From a virus: a stretch of 20,400 nt of DNA. Position 1 is the first letter of the stretch, and each line of letters begins with the position of its first letter. The stretch is taken from the IMG/VR virus record IMGVR_UViG_3300032087_001530, positions 1 to 20,400 of that record; one strand, written 5' to 3'. Below are positions 14,736 to 20,392 of this stretch, one piece after another. The position numbers and the translations under genes are program-made. The notes below the pieces were generated by a model. The model was not told where the DNA came from. It worked only from the letters and a program-made list of their open reading frames with translations, and did not search any database.

Positions 14736-14765
14736 TAAATATATACATCTTTTTTATATAAACAA
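14736..14765 (-). promoter_or_regulatory. Candidate Bacteroidetes-type promoter
   Basis: TTG at 14765-14763, 19 bases, then TATATTTA at 14743-14736: one mismatch (A for G) from TAnnTTTG. It lies in the gap before the 58-residue gene; transcription would begin near 14729, about 19 bases before the ATG. Confidence 0.45.
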
Positions 14766-14769
14766 ATTA

Positions 14770-15018
14770 TTAACGAATATTTTTTAGCTTCTCTAAATAA
14801 AGTATAAAATCCATTGCTTCTTCTTGTGCGTGGTTTAAGAACTTATAAAAGCCATCAGGGGAATCATAGAGGGTTGTACCATACTTTTCTATTCCAATAG
14901 TGCTACGGTCTTTAAAACGCTTTATAACGTTATCTACTATTTTATCTGTTTTACGTTCATTTGTGTGGTTAGTTATATAACCTCCCATCTCAAAAAACTT
15001 TGTTACGCTATCACTCAT
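14770..15018 (-). CDS. MazG-like nucleotide pyrophosphohydrolase-type protein (short)
   Basis: I chose the ATG at 15018 (MSDSVTKFFEMGG, 82 residues) because it overlaps the stop of the 28-residue ORF as ATGA; an upstream ATG at 15042 would add eight residues. The C-terminal half has RFKDRSTIGIEKYGTTLYDS and HAQEEAMDFILYLEKL. The 'R...KYGT.L' plus 'HA.EE..D.i.YLe' pattern marks the short MazG-like proteins common in phages, where the EE and D residues bind Mg2+ and split nucleoside triphosphates. Only part of the full MazG fold is present, so activity is uncertain. It could adjust the nucleotide pool or counter a host alarm signal (known of the family, not shown here). Confidence 0.68.
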   Translation of the reverse strand: MSDSVTKFFEMGGYITNHTNERKTDKIVDNVIKRFKDRSTIGIEKYGTTLYDSPDGFYKFLNHAQEEAMDFILYLEKLKNIR

Positions 15019-15101
15019 TTGATAAACATTTTCCAAGCCCATACTATAAAGAACTCAATGGTTCTAAATAATATATAGCCTACTATTAATTTTTGTATCA
15101 T
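15015..15101 (-). CDS. Single-pass membrane microprotein (28 aa)
   Basis: The ORF reads MIQKLIVGYILFRTIEFF then IVWAWKMFIK. Its ATG overlaps the preceding stop as ATGA (15101-15098) and its TGA overlaps the next ATG as ATGA (15018-15015). Coupling at both ends is strong support for a real gene despite its length. The whole chain is hydrophobic with basic ends, so it is likely a single membrane span. Function is unknown. Confidence 0.55.
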   Translation of the reverse strand: MIQKLIVGYILFRTIEFFIVWAWKMFIK

Positions 15102-15430
15102 AATCCTAACTCTTTTGCTTTTTTAAATACTTTTAATTCTTGCTCTAGTTCTTCTATTTTTTCCTCCGCTTTCCTCGCTCTAACTATTGAACGAGTCGAA
15201 TCACTTCTATATTGACTAAGTGCAATATGGTAGTTTCCTCTATCTAGTTGTAACTTGTTTGTAAGCATCGATACCTTTACTATTGCATCTCTTGCTTCTT
15301 GAAGTTCTTTGTTTTGTGGTTTAAGTTCGCACCAATTCTTTATAGCCTTTTGCAAAATCAATAAATTATTTGTCAGGTTTAAATCGTCTAGGTTGTCAAA
15401 CTTGTTGTGCATTGCTTCTTTCGGTGTCAT
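15098..15430 (-). CDS. Hypothetical coiled-coil protein (110 aa)
   Basis: This 110-residue protein starts MTPKEAMHNKFDNLDDLNLT. The middle is helical with one Trp-Cys pair (IKNWCELKP), and residues 82-108 form a charged coiled coil (RARKAEEKIEELEQELKVFK). Both ends are coupled through ATGA overlaps. No catalytic or DNA-binding motif is seen. The coiled coil suggests dimer formation or a partner in the replication complex, without further evidence. Confidence 0.72.
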   Translation of the reverse strand: MTPKEAMHNKFDNLDDLNLTNNLLILQKAIKNWCELKPQNKELQEARDAIVKVSMLTNKLQLDRGNYHIALSQYRSDSTRSIVRARKAEEKIEELEQELKVFKKAKELGL

Positions 15431-15807
15431 AATATTTCTGCATCTATTATGGGTAACATTGCTACCTCTTTTGGAATCTTATTGTTGTTTGAGAATTGAG
15501 TAGTCTTAGGTTGATACTGAACTTCCCACTTTGGTTCTACAAGATACAAATTAAATTTATATATACCTTTTGGTGTTGAACAAATGTAAATAGGAATATC
15601 TAAATTCTCATTACATTTATTTATCATTGCATCGTACTTTTTTCTTTCAATTAAAAGAGTAGGATAGTGTTTGCCTCTACATTTTAATTCTATCCTGTGA
15701 TATTTGTTTTGAGAATAACAATCCCACCTACTAAGTTGGCTCTTTGCTTTTACCAAATCAGGATAACAACAATTTAAAAGATAATCAAAAAGTTCTGATT
15801 CAACCAC
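15427..15807 (-). CDS. PD-(D/E)XK-like protein (putative nuclease)
   Basis: This 126-residue protein starts at GTG 15807, two bases after the upstream TAG; no good ATG is available nearby. Asp29 in SRWDCYSQNKYHR and E40-x-K42 in RIELKCRGKHYPT give the D...ExK arrangement of PD-(D/E)XK nucleases, followed by TLLIERKKYDAMI, a helix where Holliday-junction-like and restriction-like proteins often place a basic patch. The C-terminus (YICSTPKGIYKFNLY) is a beta strand pair. It would be the third PD-(D/E)XK candidate in the window. The fold is inferred from one short motif, and the true role is unknown. Confidence 0.55.
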   Translation of the reverse strand: MVESELFDYLLNCCYPDLVKAKSQLSRWDCYSQNKYHRIELKCRGKHYPTLLIERKKYDAMINKCNENLDIPIYICSTPKGIYKFNLYLVEPKWEVQYQPKTTQFSNNNKIPKEVAMLPIIDAEIL

Positions 15808-15809
15808 TA

Positions 15810-16217
15810 CTAAAGATATTCTTTATAAACTCGTTCTAACTTTTTCCAAACACCATTAAGAAAACAACTACCACAAGAAGTCAATTCTCTTTTATCGTTA
15901 AAAACCCTATTATAGATATTTAACAAGTGTTTTTGTTCTTCAACTGTAACGGTGTTAATTTTACCTATTCTTTCACCTAAGTAATTAAATTCGTCCTCCG
16001 TTAAGCAGTTTGGTTTTTGATACGGGAATATGTGATTTAATATTTTCTTTCTATCATCACACCCGCAATCATCTCCTGCTATAAACTTAACTGCTTTCTT
16101 AATTCCTGTTGCTTCGGTAATTTTTTCAATCGTATCACCAACGCCTTTGCTTTGTTTATTAAAGTTTTTTGTCCACTCTTTCCAAGCCTTTGTCCTTTTG
16201 TCTTTTGGTTCTTTCAT
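15810..16217 (-). CDS. Conserved phage protein with CGC and SCGSC motifs
   Basis: This 135-residue protein has a basic N-terminus (KDKRTKAWKEWTKNFNKQSK), then GVGDTIEKITEATGIKKAVK and DDCGCDDRKKILNHIFPYQK at residues about 26-68. The C-terminal region has SCGSCFLNGVWKKLERVY. The 'GvGDtIekiT.aTGIkk.vk....DCGC..Rk..LN' sequence is one I associate with Bacteroidetes phages, usually beside a sigma-like gene, but I know no assigned function. Cysteine groups at both ends could bind a metal ion. Its ATG overlaps the sigma-like gene's stop (ATGA), so joint function with that factor is a fair guess. Confidence 0.75.
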   Translation of the reverse strand: MKEPKDKRTKAWKEWTKNFNKQSKGVGDTIEKITEATGIKKAVKFIAGDDCGCDDRKKILNHIFPYQKPNCLTEDEFNYLGERIGKINTVTVEEQKHLLNIYNRVFNDKRELTSCGSCFLNGVWKKLERVYKEYL

Positions 16218-16762
16218 AATTTATCGTAATCGTTATTTATATAATCTTCAAAATCTTCACCTAGTTTTAACCTAAGTTCTTCTTTTAAATTCTTTAATGT
16301 ATTGAATATACTTACCCAACTTATCTTAGTTTCCTTTGCTAGTTTTCTAATGCTCATATCTGTTTGTGAATACAACTTCCATAACTTACGGTCATACCAA
16401 TTCCAACCATCTGCTATATCATCTACCATAGTACAAATCTTATGAAACGCTTCCTGTTCGTCTATATCATCAACATAAGGAAGTTGAATGTTTATATCAT
16501 CATTGTCTATGCTAATCTTTTTTACTTTTCTTTTCTTGTTATAATACTGATAATAAATAGAACGCAATGTAAAATACATATAACCCCTAGTCATCTTATT
16601 ATCTTTGATGATGTTTTCAGGCTTTGCATATTTAATTAAAGCTAAATACCCCTCCTGCACAATATCTTCGGCATAGTTATATTCGCCAAAACTATTTACA
16701 ATCTTAACCCATTCATCGTGCTGCTTGGCAACAATTCTTAACCATTCGAGGCTGTCTCCCAT
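16214..16762 (-). CDS. Sigma-70-like transcription factor
   Basis: I chose the ATG at 16762 (MGDSLEWLRIVAKQHDEWVK), which gives 182 residues; an upstream in-frame start at 16795 would overlap the membrane protein more deeply. Residues about 30-75 resemble sigma region 2 (YAEDIVQEGYLALIKYA, then a helix ending TLRSIYYQYYNKKRK), the part that binds core RNA polymerase and the -10 element. Residues about 130-165 form a region-4-like helix-turn-helix (MSIRKLAKETKISWVSIFNT). The centre is acidic. A phage sigma factor would direct host polymerase to chosen phage promoters, perhaps those of the virion operon. It could instead be a sigma-fold regulator that does not start transcription. Confidence 0.75.
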   Translation of the reverse strand: MGDSLEWLRIVAKQHDEWVKIVNSFGEYNYAEDIVQEGYLALIKYAKPENIIKDNKMTRGYMYFTLRSIYYQYYNKKRKVKKISIDNDDINIQLPYVDDIDEQEAFHKICTMVDDIADGWNWYDRKLWKLYSQTDMSIRKLAKETKISWVSIFNTLKNLKEELRLKLGEDFEDYINNDYDKL

Positions 16763-16962
16763 ACTACTGTTAGGCTTATAAAAAATATACAGCATTGTAA
16801 TGTATGCTCTACCAATTCTTCTTCTTCGTATGCTTGCTTGGAATATAGCGCACCTAAGACAACTCCCAATATTGGTGCTACCATTATTTCAGCGTTATTT
16901 AACTGACCAATATAAATCATAGAAATAGCTATAATTAAAAACACTATTATTATTTGTACCAT
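16738..16962 (-). CDS. Small multi-span membrane protein (74 aa)
   Basis: I chose the ATG at 16962 (MVQIIIVFLIIAISMIYIG), five bases after the helicase stop. A TTG at 16971 would overlap that stop but is a weaker choice. There are two clear hydrophobic spans (residues 2-18 and about 26-43, MVAPILGVVLGALYSKQ), an acidic loop (AYEEEELVEH) and a third probable span (LQCCIFFISLTVVWE). It lies between helicase and sigma-like genes, so a lysis role is less obvious than for the gene at 19846. It may attach the replication complex to the membrane or modify the host envelope; neither is shown. Confidence 0.72.
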   Translation of the reverse strand: MVQIIIVFLIIAISMIYIGQLNNAEIMVAPILGVVLGALYSKQAYEEEELVEHTLQCCIFFISLTVVWETASNG

Positions 16963-16967
16963 ATATA

Positions 16968-17885
16968 TCAAAACTTTAATATTTCGTTTACTTCACTTCT
17001 TTTGCTATGTAATATGTCTTTGCCTAAAAACTCAAATCCTACATTGTTTCTTGACATTCTTAATCTTATAGGTTGTTCAAAAGGTGTGCATCTACCGCCC
17101 GTCTCGGTTTCTTTTATTTTTAGTACGTGTAATTCTGAATACATCCATTCATTCGGGTGGTTTGTCATTCGGTGAACACAATAGCAATCGTCAGCACGGT
17201 TACCCCACTTGCCCCCACCTTCTACTTGCGACATTGATAACGGTTGAGGTAGGTTTTCATATTCGTGTCCTTTAGGGTATGTTCTACGCATTGCTTCTGT
17301 TACACCGTGAGCATTTAGAAAAACTGTAACATTTCTTTTTTTAGCAAACAATCTAAACTCACTTGCTATTTGGTAGTCGTATTCGTGTCCACCTAAGTTA
17401 CGCATTAATTGTTTGTCCTTTGCTAAACTATTATAAGGGTCAATCATTAAGGCATCATAGTTCCAAGCATCTTTTATAGCGTTTGCCTCTGATAATAATT
17501 CTTTATATGTAACTAGATTTTCTACATCTATTAATTTAAAATAAACATCACACCATTTAATAGCTTCTGCAATTAACGATTCCGAAGCGGTGTGTATTGG
17601 TTTGCCCATTTTAAATTCTATAATCTTTCTAACAATACTTTGGCTTGTATTCTCGCTTGACCATATCAAGAACTTTAGATTGTGTTTTATTGCCCACACA
17701 GTAAACAAATACGTTAAGACAGTTGTTTTACCAACATTAGCGTGTCCTATAAGTAAATTGAAGTTCCCGTGCTTAAATCGCACGTATTCGTCTATTTCAG
17801 GTATGTCCATCTTTAAACCCTCCTTTACCCTTCCATACTTTATATCTAATATTTTCTCTTGAATGTTTTTGGCTTGTGCAATCAT
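16968..17885 (-). CDS. RecA-fold replicative helicase-like ATPase
   Basis: I chose the ATG at 17885 (MIAQAKNIQEKILDIKYGR, 305 residues): it overlaps the stop of the 52-residue gene as ATGA and follows an A-rich leader. Walker A is LLIGHANVGKTT at residues 44-55 and Walker B is YDALMIDPYNSL at 143-154. SENTSQSIVRKI is a further RecA/DnaB-type motif, and VTVFLNAHGVTEAMRR fits the sensor strand. The core resembles DnaB, RadA and RepA-like hexameric helicases (AAA_25/RecA family) without the usual N-terminal DnaB domain. It would unwind phage DNA at the fork together with the SSB-like and DnaA-like proteins. Confidence 0.85.
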   Translation of the reverse strand: MIAQAKNIQEKILDIKYGRVKEGLKMDIPEIDEYVRFKHGNFNLLIGHANVGKTTVLTYLFTVWAIKHNLKFLIWSSENTSQSIVRKIIEFKMGKPIHTASESLIAEAIKWCDVYFKLIDVENLVTYKELLSEANAIKDAWNYDALMIDPYNSLAKDKQLMRNLGGHEYDYQIASEFRLFAKKRNVTVFLNAHGVTEAMRRTYPKGHEYENLPQPLSMSQVEGGGKWGNRADDCYCVHRMTNHPNEWMYSELHVLKIKETETGGRCTPFEQPIRLRMSRNNVGFEFLGKDILHSKRSEVNEILKF

Positions 17886-18040
17886 TGTTTGTTTCTTATT
17901 GTTTCTAAACCGTATTTTATTTTTTCTTTCTTTGTGTTTCTTACAATTGGTTCTACATAATATCCCATAATAGGATTTACTTTGTAGTTCCAAAAATCTC
18001 TAGGCATTTCTGCATCTTGTTTTAGTTCCTTTGGTCGCAT
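17882..18040 (-). CDS. Hypothetical basic protein (52 aa) leading the helicase operon
   Basis: This 52-residue ORF starts MRPKELKQDAEMPRDFWNYK and ends KEKIKYGLETIRNKQ. Its TGA overlaps the helicase ATG (ATGA). Its ATG is placed directly against the seventh T of the terminator U-tract (18041-18047), with no leader between. The protein is basic with several aromatic residues and no known motif. It is likely real because of the coupling; function unknown. Confidence 0.68.
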   Translation of the reverse strand: MRPKELKQDAEMPRDFWNYKVNPIMGYYVEPIVRNTKKEKIKYGLETIRNKQ

Positions 18041-18065
18041 AAAAAAAGGGGGTTGTTACACCCCC
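18041..18065 (-). terminator. Rho-independent terminator abutting a start codon
   Basis: The minus strand has GGGGGT, a 6-base loop, ACCCCC and seven T. It follows the SSB-like gene by 7 bases. The next ATG (18040) begins at the last T. Confidence 0.88.
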
Positions 18066-18072
18066 GATTAAA

Positions 18073-18390
18073 TTAAAATGGTAAATCTACTTCTCTTGCT
18101 TCGTTTTGTACTGCATTAGTAACTTCGTTACGTTCCGCTACTGTTATCGGCTCATCCCCTAACCATCTTACTGCTGCATTACCTAAAGTGATTGAAGGTG
18201 TTTTAGCTTCTCTTTCTTCTTTAGATAAAGTTTGCGTTACCCAAACATTATTACCGTAGCTTGATTGATTTTGAACCATAGCAGTAAAGTTTAAATATTG
18301 CTTTCCGTTTTTACCTTTTATCAATTTTGCTTTGTCAATTGAAGTAAGGTCGATACTTCCTGAAATAATTGCTGTTGTCTTTTTTTCCAT
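18073..18390 (-). CDS. Single-stranded DNA-binding protein-like (SSB)
   Basis: In this 105-residue protein, residues about 6-75 have alternating strands (TAIISGSIDLTSI, QYLNFTAMVQNQ, NNVWVTQTL) as in an OB fold. The C-terminal end is acidic and finishes EVDLPF, close to the conserved (D)-[D/I/L]-P-F tip by which SSB proteins recruit partners. It is shorter than cellular SSBs (about 150-180) but suits phage types. Position next to ERF supports a role in covering single strands during recombination and replication. The OB-fold assignment is partly inference. Confidence 0.7.
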   Translation of the reverse strand: MEKKTTAIISGSIDLTSIDKAKLIKGKNGKQYLNFTAMVQNQSSYGNNVWVTQTLSKEEREAKTPSITLGNAAVRWLGDEPITVAERNEVTNAVQNEAREVDLPF

Positions 18391-18444
18391 TGTATTTTAA
18401 ATTTATAATTATTGTAGTTTCCTATGTAATATACACTTTTTATT

Positions 18445-18963
18445 TTACAGTTTTGAAAGTTCATCTTGAATCTTTTTTGAGACTTTATATTTAGCCTTTA
18501 TGTTTTCAATAGAACCACCACCTTGTAAATACTCTATTGCTTTTGAATATTCAGGTGTGTTAGCGTTTAGCCATTTCTTTTCTACTTCCGAGACTCTGCC
18601 ACTAGCAGCGTTTCCATCGTCATCTTCTGCTTGTAGTCCTAATAAAGAAGCTAGTGTATAACGTCTAAAATAAGTAATACAAGAACCTAGTTTTTGTGGG
18701 TCTGATATTTGAGGAAGTTGTAAATTAGAAATAACCGACTGTTCGGTGTCAATACAAGTTATCTTTGTTTCTACACTGTCTCCTAAAACGGGTTGTGTTA
18801 AAAGTAACTTGTGCTTCTTTAATAAAGGTTGTAGTTGTTTAATTAAAGAATTAATGTCAAAATACTTTGACTTGTAAAATGGGTTATTAGCATCCTTACT
18901 AATTGCCCCAATTTCTTGCTGTAAGTTAAACAGCTTTTGATTAAGTGATAATTGTTTGCTCAT
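18445..18963 (-). CDS. erf: ERF family single-strand annealing recombinase
   Basis: This 172-residue protein shows the ERF pattern: NPFYKSKYFDINSLIKQLQP (residues 27-46), LLKKHKLLLTQPVL, and the diagnostic SCITYFRRYTLASLLGLQAE followed by DDDGN (94-117). Family members form rings on single-stranded DNA and anneal complementary strands. It would work with the RecE-like exonuclease at 13582 and the SSB-like protein encoded just downstream. The C-terminal part (WLNANTPEYSKAIEYLQGGG) is a separate small helical domain also seen in phage recombinases. A candidate promoter and a terminator lie immediately upstream. Confidence 0.92.
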   Translation of the reverse strand: MSKQLSLNQKLFNLQQEIGAISKDANNPFYKSKYFDINSLIKQLQPLLKKHKLLLTQPVLGDSVETKITCIDTEQSVISNLQLPQISDPQKLGSCITYFRRYTLASLLGLQAEDDDGNAASGRVSEVEKKWLNANTPEYSKAIEYLQGGGSIENIKAKYKVSKKIQDELSKL

Positions 18964-18984
18964 AATTATATTATTAAATTTTAA

Positions 18985-19016
18985 TAAAGTTACAGTTTTT
19001 TTTTATAATATAACAA
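18985..19016 (-). promoter_or_regulatory. Candidate promoter for the erf-ssb transcript
   Basis: TTG at 19016-19014, 21 bases including nine consecutive A, then TAACTTTA at 18992-18985 (one mismatch from TAnnTTTG). It directly follows the terminator; start near 18978, 15 bases before the erf ATG. Confidence 0.5.
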
Positions 19017-19046
19017 AAAAAGGGTAGAAAATTAATTCCACCCTTT
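19015..19046 (-). terminator. Rho-independent terminator after the NinG-like gene
   Basis: The minus strand has AAAGGGTGGAA, a 6-base loop and TTCTACCCTTT (one G-T pair), then continued T. It lies 27 bases after the NinG-like stop and its U-tract touches the erf promoter. Confidence 0.82.
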
Positions 19047-19073
19047 CATCGAATTAAAACAAACAATAAGAAT

Positions 19074-19490
19074 TTAGGAAAGTTTTTTAAGTAAAGATGA
19101 GTAAGTCTCTATCATCTCCTGCAATTCTACATTAGTAAATTTAGTAATCTTTTTACTTTTTTGATACAATTCGTCAGATAAGTTATTACCAAGATATAAA
19201 CTATATTTGTATTGTTCTCCTGCCCTATAAACATTACAAGCTACACATTGTGGTTTTACATTTCTTTCATCGTATCTCACGGAAAAATGTTTCCGAGATA
19301 TAAAGTGTCCTGCTTGTATGCCTCCCGTTTTCCAATGTCCTTGTTTACCACAAGTAACACAAGTACACATTCCTCTATTATCCGCATTGCTTAGTCTTAT
19401 ATACTGACTAAATACTACATCAAGTTTTTTAACTAATTTACTTCTAGTAGGTTTCTTTGATGTTTTAGGCATTGTTTTTTTTTTAATCAT
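19074..19490 (-). CDS. ninG: NinG/Rap-like HNH-type recombination protein
   Basis: This 138-residue protein has the NinG layout: a basic N-terminus, a first cysteine pair in CTCVTCGKQG (C44, C47), then GGIQAGHFISRKHFSVRYDE with the HNH-type His at about 62, and a second pair in NVKPQCVACNVYRAGE (C82, C85). The 'QaGHf.SR' and 'N...QC..CN' phrases are the family signature. Lambda Rap/NinG acts as a structure-specific nuclease on recombination junctions. The ATG at 19490 overlaps the end of the preceding gene; an ATG at 19472 with a better A-rich leader (MPKTSKKP) is the likely alternative. Confidence 0.88.
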   Translation of the reverse strand: MIKKKTMPKTSKKPTRSKLVKKLDVVFSQYIRLSNADNRGMCTCVTCGKQGHWKTGGIQAGHFISRKHFSVRYDERNVKPQCVACNVYRAGEQYKYSLYLGNNLSDELYQKSKKITKFTNVELQEMIETYSSLLKKLS

Positions 19491-19716
19491 CTAAAGCACG
19501 TAAAAGTAACTCACCATCTGATTCATTAAATCCTTTTATTTGCTTATATATGTATTTAGAATTTTTTTTTACTTCTTGTTTTTGTGTTTTATTAGTATCT
19601 GTTCCTAACATCATATACTGTTCACAATCCATTTTTAGTAAAGCATCTGTTCTTTCTTTAATGCTTAAATTAAAGTCTTTTGCTATTTTTTCTGCAAGTT
19701 GTTTTATATCATTCAT
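19483..19716 (-). CDS. Hypothetical protein (77 aa)
   Basis: This 77-residue, mostly helical and charged protein starts MNDIKQLAEKIAKDFNLSIK and ends GFNESDGELLLRALDD. One Cys (MDCEQY) stands alone. No domain is recognised. It is the first gene after a candidate promoter (19751-19781) and overlaps the NinG-like start by 8 bases, which suggests shared expression with it. The amphipathic helices could form a small dimer or an accessory subunit. Confidence 0.7.
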   Translation of the reverse strand: MNDIKQLAEKIAKDFNLSIKERTDALLKMDCEQYMMLGTDTNKTQKQEVKKNSKYIYKQIKGFNESDGELLLRALDD

Positions 19717-19750
19717 ATATTAAATATACATATTATTAGCCTCCACCCAC

Positions 19751-19781
19751 CAAAGTTCGTACTTTTTTTTTAAATAGTCAA
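19751..19781 (-). promoter_or_regulatory. Candidate promoter for the ninG-side transcript
   Basis: TTG at 19781-19779, 20 bases with a run of nine A, then GAACTTTG at 19758-19751 (one mismatch from TAnnTTTG). It follows the holin terminator; start near 19744, 28 bases before the ATG at 19716. Confidence 0.45.
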
Positions 19782-19782
19782 T

Positions 19783-19816
19783 AAAAAAAGGTTGTCAGTT
19801 ATTAACCAATCAACCT
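19783..19816 (-). terminator. Rho-independent terminator after the holin-like gene
   Basis: The minus strand has AGGTTG, a 16-base loop, CAACCT and a run of seven T. The stem is only 6 bp and the loop is long, so it may be weaker than the others. Confidence 0.7.
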
Positions 19817-19845
19817 CTTAAAATATCTTTTGAAGTATTTTCTTC

Positions 19846-20265
19846 TCATCTATGTTTGTTGTTACCCATTATCTTTTCCGCACCTCTTGAACCAAAGTAA
19901 CCTAAGAAAACAATAGTTAATAACTCTTTTACTACATCTAGTTCATCTATCTGTAAAAACCAACCTATTACAAAGCTAGCAGTTAGTGTAACTAAAGTTA
20001 GCGGTCTTACGTTTGCTGCTAACCAAGATTGACTTTGACTATCTGCTACCCATCTTTTTGTAATACCATCGAACTCGTGTATCTCTTGGTCTAGCTTTTT
20101 GAGTGCAATTTGTTTATCAGCATCTGACATTTCACTACCACCAATAAGGGTGCGTACGACATTACCAACAGGGGTATCATTGGCAATACTGCCAACAACT
20201 GAAGGAATCTTAGAAAGTAAAAACTGACCAACCTTTGTATCTTTAAATTTCTTTTTTTCGCTCAT
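19846..20265 (-). CDS. Holin-like membrane protein (GTA/3TM holin type)
   Basis: In this 139-residue protein the N-terminal half is polar (KFKDTKVGQFLLSKIPSVVG, then SDADKQIALKKLDQEIHEF). Next comes 'DSQSQSWLAANVRPLTLVTL' and two membrane spans (residues about 88-104 and 112-126), ending in GYFGSRGAEKIMG. The 's.sW.aanvRPl' and 'l..yFGsRg.EK' phrases are the pattern of the holin family that makes 3-TM pore proteins for gene transfer agents and phages. Such proteins open the inner membrane for lysis. No endolysin gene is in the window, so the lysis cassette would continue outside it. The ATG overlaps the preceding ORF by 23 bases. Confidence 0.78.
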   Translation of the reverse strand: MSEKKKFKDTKVGQFLLSKIPSVVGSIANDTPVGNVVRTLIGGSEMSDADKQIALKKLDQEIHEFDGITKRWVADSQSQSWLAANVRPLTLVTLTASFVIGWFLQIDELDVVKELLTIVFLGYFGSRGAEKIMGNNKHR

Positions 20266-20392
20266 TTTCTTTGTGCTTTAACCAAAGTAACTGCGCATCT
20301 GTATTTGTTATTAAGTCTTGTTGTAGCATAAAATATATACTATTATATACTTCTTTACAACTACTTGACTCGTCTAATTTTGGATTCGCCAT
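20243..20392 (-). CDS. Small hypothetical protein (49 aa, may extend beyond window)
   Basis: This 49-residue ORF starts MANPKLDESSSCKEVYNSIY and ends KHKENERKKEI. Its stop is 23 bases inside the holin-like gene, a typical coupling. The reading frame stays open to the window edge, so the true start could lie upstream outside the view. It is charged and helical with no recognised domain. A position right before a holin would suit a lysis-associated partner, but nothing in the sequence proves it. Confidence 0.6.
   Translation of the reverse strand: MANPKLDESSSCKEVYNSIYFMLQQDLITNTDAQLLWLKHKENERKKEI

Noticed and set aside
17886-17993. Longer start for the helicase gene at 17993
   Set aside because: It would overlap the 52-residue gene in another frame; the ATG at 17885 has an ATGA overlap and an A-rich leader, and the added residues are a low-quality basic stretch.
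19054-19067. Plus-strand copy of the AAAACAAACAAT leader motif
   Set aside because: It precedes no plus-strand start codon in frame with a gene and is probably chance in AT-rich DNA.
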